From: CAWVWD01 sp045106825
Lineage (GTDB): Bacteria > Bacteroidota > Bacteroidia > Chitinophagales > Saprospiraceae
Length of the DNA stretch: 7,774 nt
Reading direction: 5' to 3'
NCBI GenBank assembly: GCA_045106825.1
Contig: JBGCFH010000099.1
Span: forward strand, 1-7,774
Positions 6,837 through 7,774 of the stretch are shown piece by piece. How positions within the stretch are numbered: position 1 is the first letter of the stretch; every line of letters starts with the position of its first letter. The notes beneath the pieces were generated by a model. The model ran no database searches and was not told the DNA's origin. It saw only the letters and a list, made by a program, of their open reading frames with translations. The position numbers and the translations under genes were made by a program.

Positions 6837-7591
6837 TCTATCTCAATCGCTGCTTCCAGATTATCCATTATCAAGGTAGCTAACCACAAATCAGCTTGTC
6901 CCGTATGCGAAATACTATTATTTTTAATATCAATTTTGTCATTTCCTTGTTGAAATAATTTTTCAAAATCAATTGTAAAATTAATAGAAGCCTCTACACC
7001 ACCTTCCAAACTAATCGTTTTGGTAAACGTTGGAGTACGATACAATTCATCCGTTCCTGGATGATAAGCATAGAAAAAACTTGAATCAGGTGATTCTTTA
7101 ATTTTTCCTTCAAACTTTCCAAAAATGTAAGTTTCCCTCCAATCCCAATATTCTGACGCATTCGCCAAAGGATGTCCTAAAGCATAATCAGCAGGAATTG
7201 TATGATTCAAAATAGAATCAACACCTAAACCGATACGAATTCCTGTATAATTTCCCACAGGAACATCTTCAATTATAATTTTCTCAGGTTCTCCGTTAGC
7301 TTCTAAGTGATTATTCGTAAAATCTAAAACATCAATATCTTTAATCATCGTTTCTTCTGTTCCGTTTAATAAGGTAATATTCGAAACAAAAAAGTGAGCG
7401 ACATTGATAAAGACAGAATCACCATTTTGATAATCATAATATTGGAATAATACCAATTCATCATCACCAAATTGACCATCGAAATTTAGCGAAAGCGTTG
7501 TTGTTGTTGGCTCTGGTGTACCAGGATCAGGATCACAACCAATTATTAACACAACCATTAAAGCAAAACTTAATAATAATAACTTTTTCAT
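6833..7591 (-). CDS. MbnP-family copper-binding lipoprotein
   Basis: The 252-residue lipoprotein (signal peptide MKKLLLLSFALMVVLIIGC, lipobox IIGC, Cys19) is followed by an acidic, Pro-rich linker (DPDPGTPEP). The mature part matches the MbnP pattern as I know it: LSLNFDGQFG (33-42), a VSNITLL segment (69-75), EDVPVGNYTGIRIGLGVD (108-125), the aromatic core EYWDWRETYIFGKFEG (147-162), FYAYHPGT (173-180) and a C-terminal ADLWLATLIMDN (233-244). MbnP proteins bind copper after a Trp is turned into kynurenine by the partner MbnH; candidate Trp here are 149, 151 and 236, candidate His ligands 140, 177 and 229. It is first in the operon and overlaps the MbnH-like gene by ATGA. The start at 7591 is chosen for the signal peptide; the frame continues upstream only because it translates a repeat. 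No methanobactin gene is visible, so metal and site are inferred. Confidence 0.82.
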   Translation of the reverse strand: MKKLLLLSFALMVVLIIGCDPDPGTPEPTTTTLSLNFDGQFGDDELVLFQYYDYQNGDSVFINVAHFFVSNITLLNGTEETMIKDIDVLDFTNNHLEANGEPEKIIIEDVPVGNYTGIRIGLGVDSILNHTIPADYALGHPLANASEYWDWRETYIFGKFEGKIKESPDSSFFYAYHPGTDELYRTPTFTKTISLEGGVEASINFTIDFEKLFQQGNDKIDIKNNSISHTGQADLWLATLIMDNLEAAIEIE

Positions 7592-7603
7592 AGGAAGATT
7601 TTT

Positions 7604-7636
7604 TAGGTAATAAAAAAGAAGTAATAGGTAATAAAA
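7604..7636. promoter_or_regulatory. 12-bp direct repeat upstream of the MbnP-family gene
   Basis: TAGGTAATAAAA occurs at 7604-7615 and again at 7625-7636, a spacing of 21 bases, close to two helical turns. It lies 13-45 bases upstream of the ATG at 7591. It could be a tandem operator or simply a local duplication in the leader. No known metal-regulator consensus was recognised. Confidence 0.4.
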
Positions 7637-7658
7637 CGGTTTTCCTATAAAAATAATT

Positions 7659-7765
7659 TTGAACCACAAAAGGCACATAAGTATCAAAAGTGTTTTCACA
7701 AAAGTTATTTTATTTTCACTCTTTTGTGAATTCCTTTTGTGTCTTTTGTACCTTTTGTGGTTCAA
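7659..7765. repeat. inverted-repeat element upstream of the operon (CACAAAAG-rich)
   Basis: The arms 7659-7704 and 7721-7765 are long inverted repeats. The outer 15 bases, TTGAACCACAAAAGG, are identical in both arms, and the inner ends, TTCACAAAAG (7695-7704) and CTTTTGTGAA (7721-7730), are perfect complements, with a few mismatches and one gap between. The arms are built of repeated CACAAAAG-like units. The element lies 67 bases upstream of the MbnP-family start and accounts for the spurious Lys/Arg-rich frame extending to the window edge (7592-7774). No gene is seen in that stretch. Confidence 0.72.
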
Positions 7766-7774
7766 ATAATACAA

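Noticed and set aside
7592..7774. N-terminal extension of the MbnP-family protein to the window edge
   Set aside because: The extension translates the CACAAAAG inverted repeat into a Lys/Arg-rich string; the Met at 7591 begins a textbook lipoprotein signal peptide.
1..7774. CRISPR array, tRNA, rRNA or complete insertion sequence
   Set aside because: No regularly spaced identical repeats, cloverleaf, rRNA sequence or transposase frame was recognised on either strand.

Overview
The window looks like a chromosomal segment of a member of the Bacteroidota, most likely of Flavobacteriia/Flavobacteriales type. The evidence is strong A+T richness, a giant secreted protein ending in a type IX secretion (T9SS) C-terminal sorting domain, SprB-type repeats, a GEVED domain, several lipoproteins with a Cys-type signal, and no clear Shine-Dalgarno sequences ahead of the starts. 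Genus-level placement is not possible from the sequence alone.

Layout. Positions 1-133 form an inverted-repeat element with GC-rich inner hairpins. Positions 134-583 are an A+T-rich non-coding stretch with one candidate Bacteroidota-type promoter. Positions 584-4222 (+) encode a 1212-residue multidomain surface or secreted protein. A strong bidirectional terminator follows at 4240-4275. The rest is a minus-strand operon read from right to left: an MbnP-family lipoprotein (7591-6833), a di-haem MauG/MbnH-like peroxidase overlapping it by the ATGA arrangement (6836-5574), and, after a 52-base gap holding a hairpin, a second di-haem MauG/CcpA-like lipoprotein (5521-4331). A second inverted-repeat element (7659-7765) lies just upstream of the operon.

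How the genes fit together. MbnP and MbnH are a known partner pair, first described next to methanobactin genes and also found without them. The di-haem enzyme oxidises a tryptophan of MbnP to kynurenine, which helps build a copper site. The neighbourhood, the ATGA coupling and the sequence motifs suggest an envelope copper-handling or maturation unit here, with a second di-haem enzyme added. No methanobactin precursor gene is visible. The T9SS cargo gene converges on this operon and has no evident functional link to it.

The most unusual features are: (1) a roughly 250-bp palindromic repeat sitting in an open frame inside the signal-peptide region of the MbnH-like gene, resembling in principle the in-frame palindromic elements of Rickettsia; (2) an Arg at the position where the inter-haem Trp is expected in that same enzyme; (3) two otherwise different inverted-repeat elements flanking and invading the operon that share the terminal heptamer TTGAACC.
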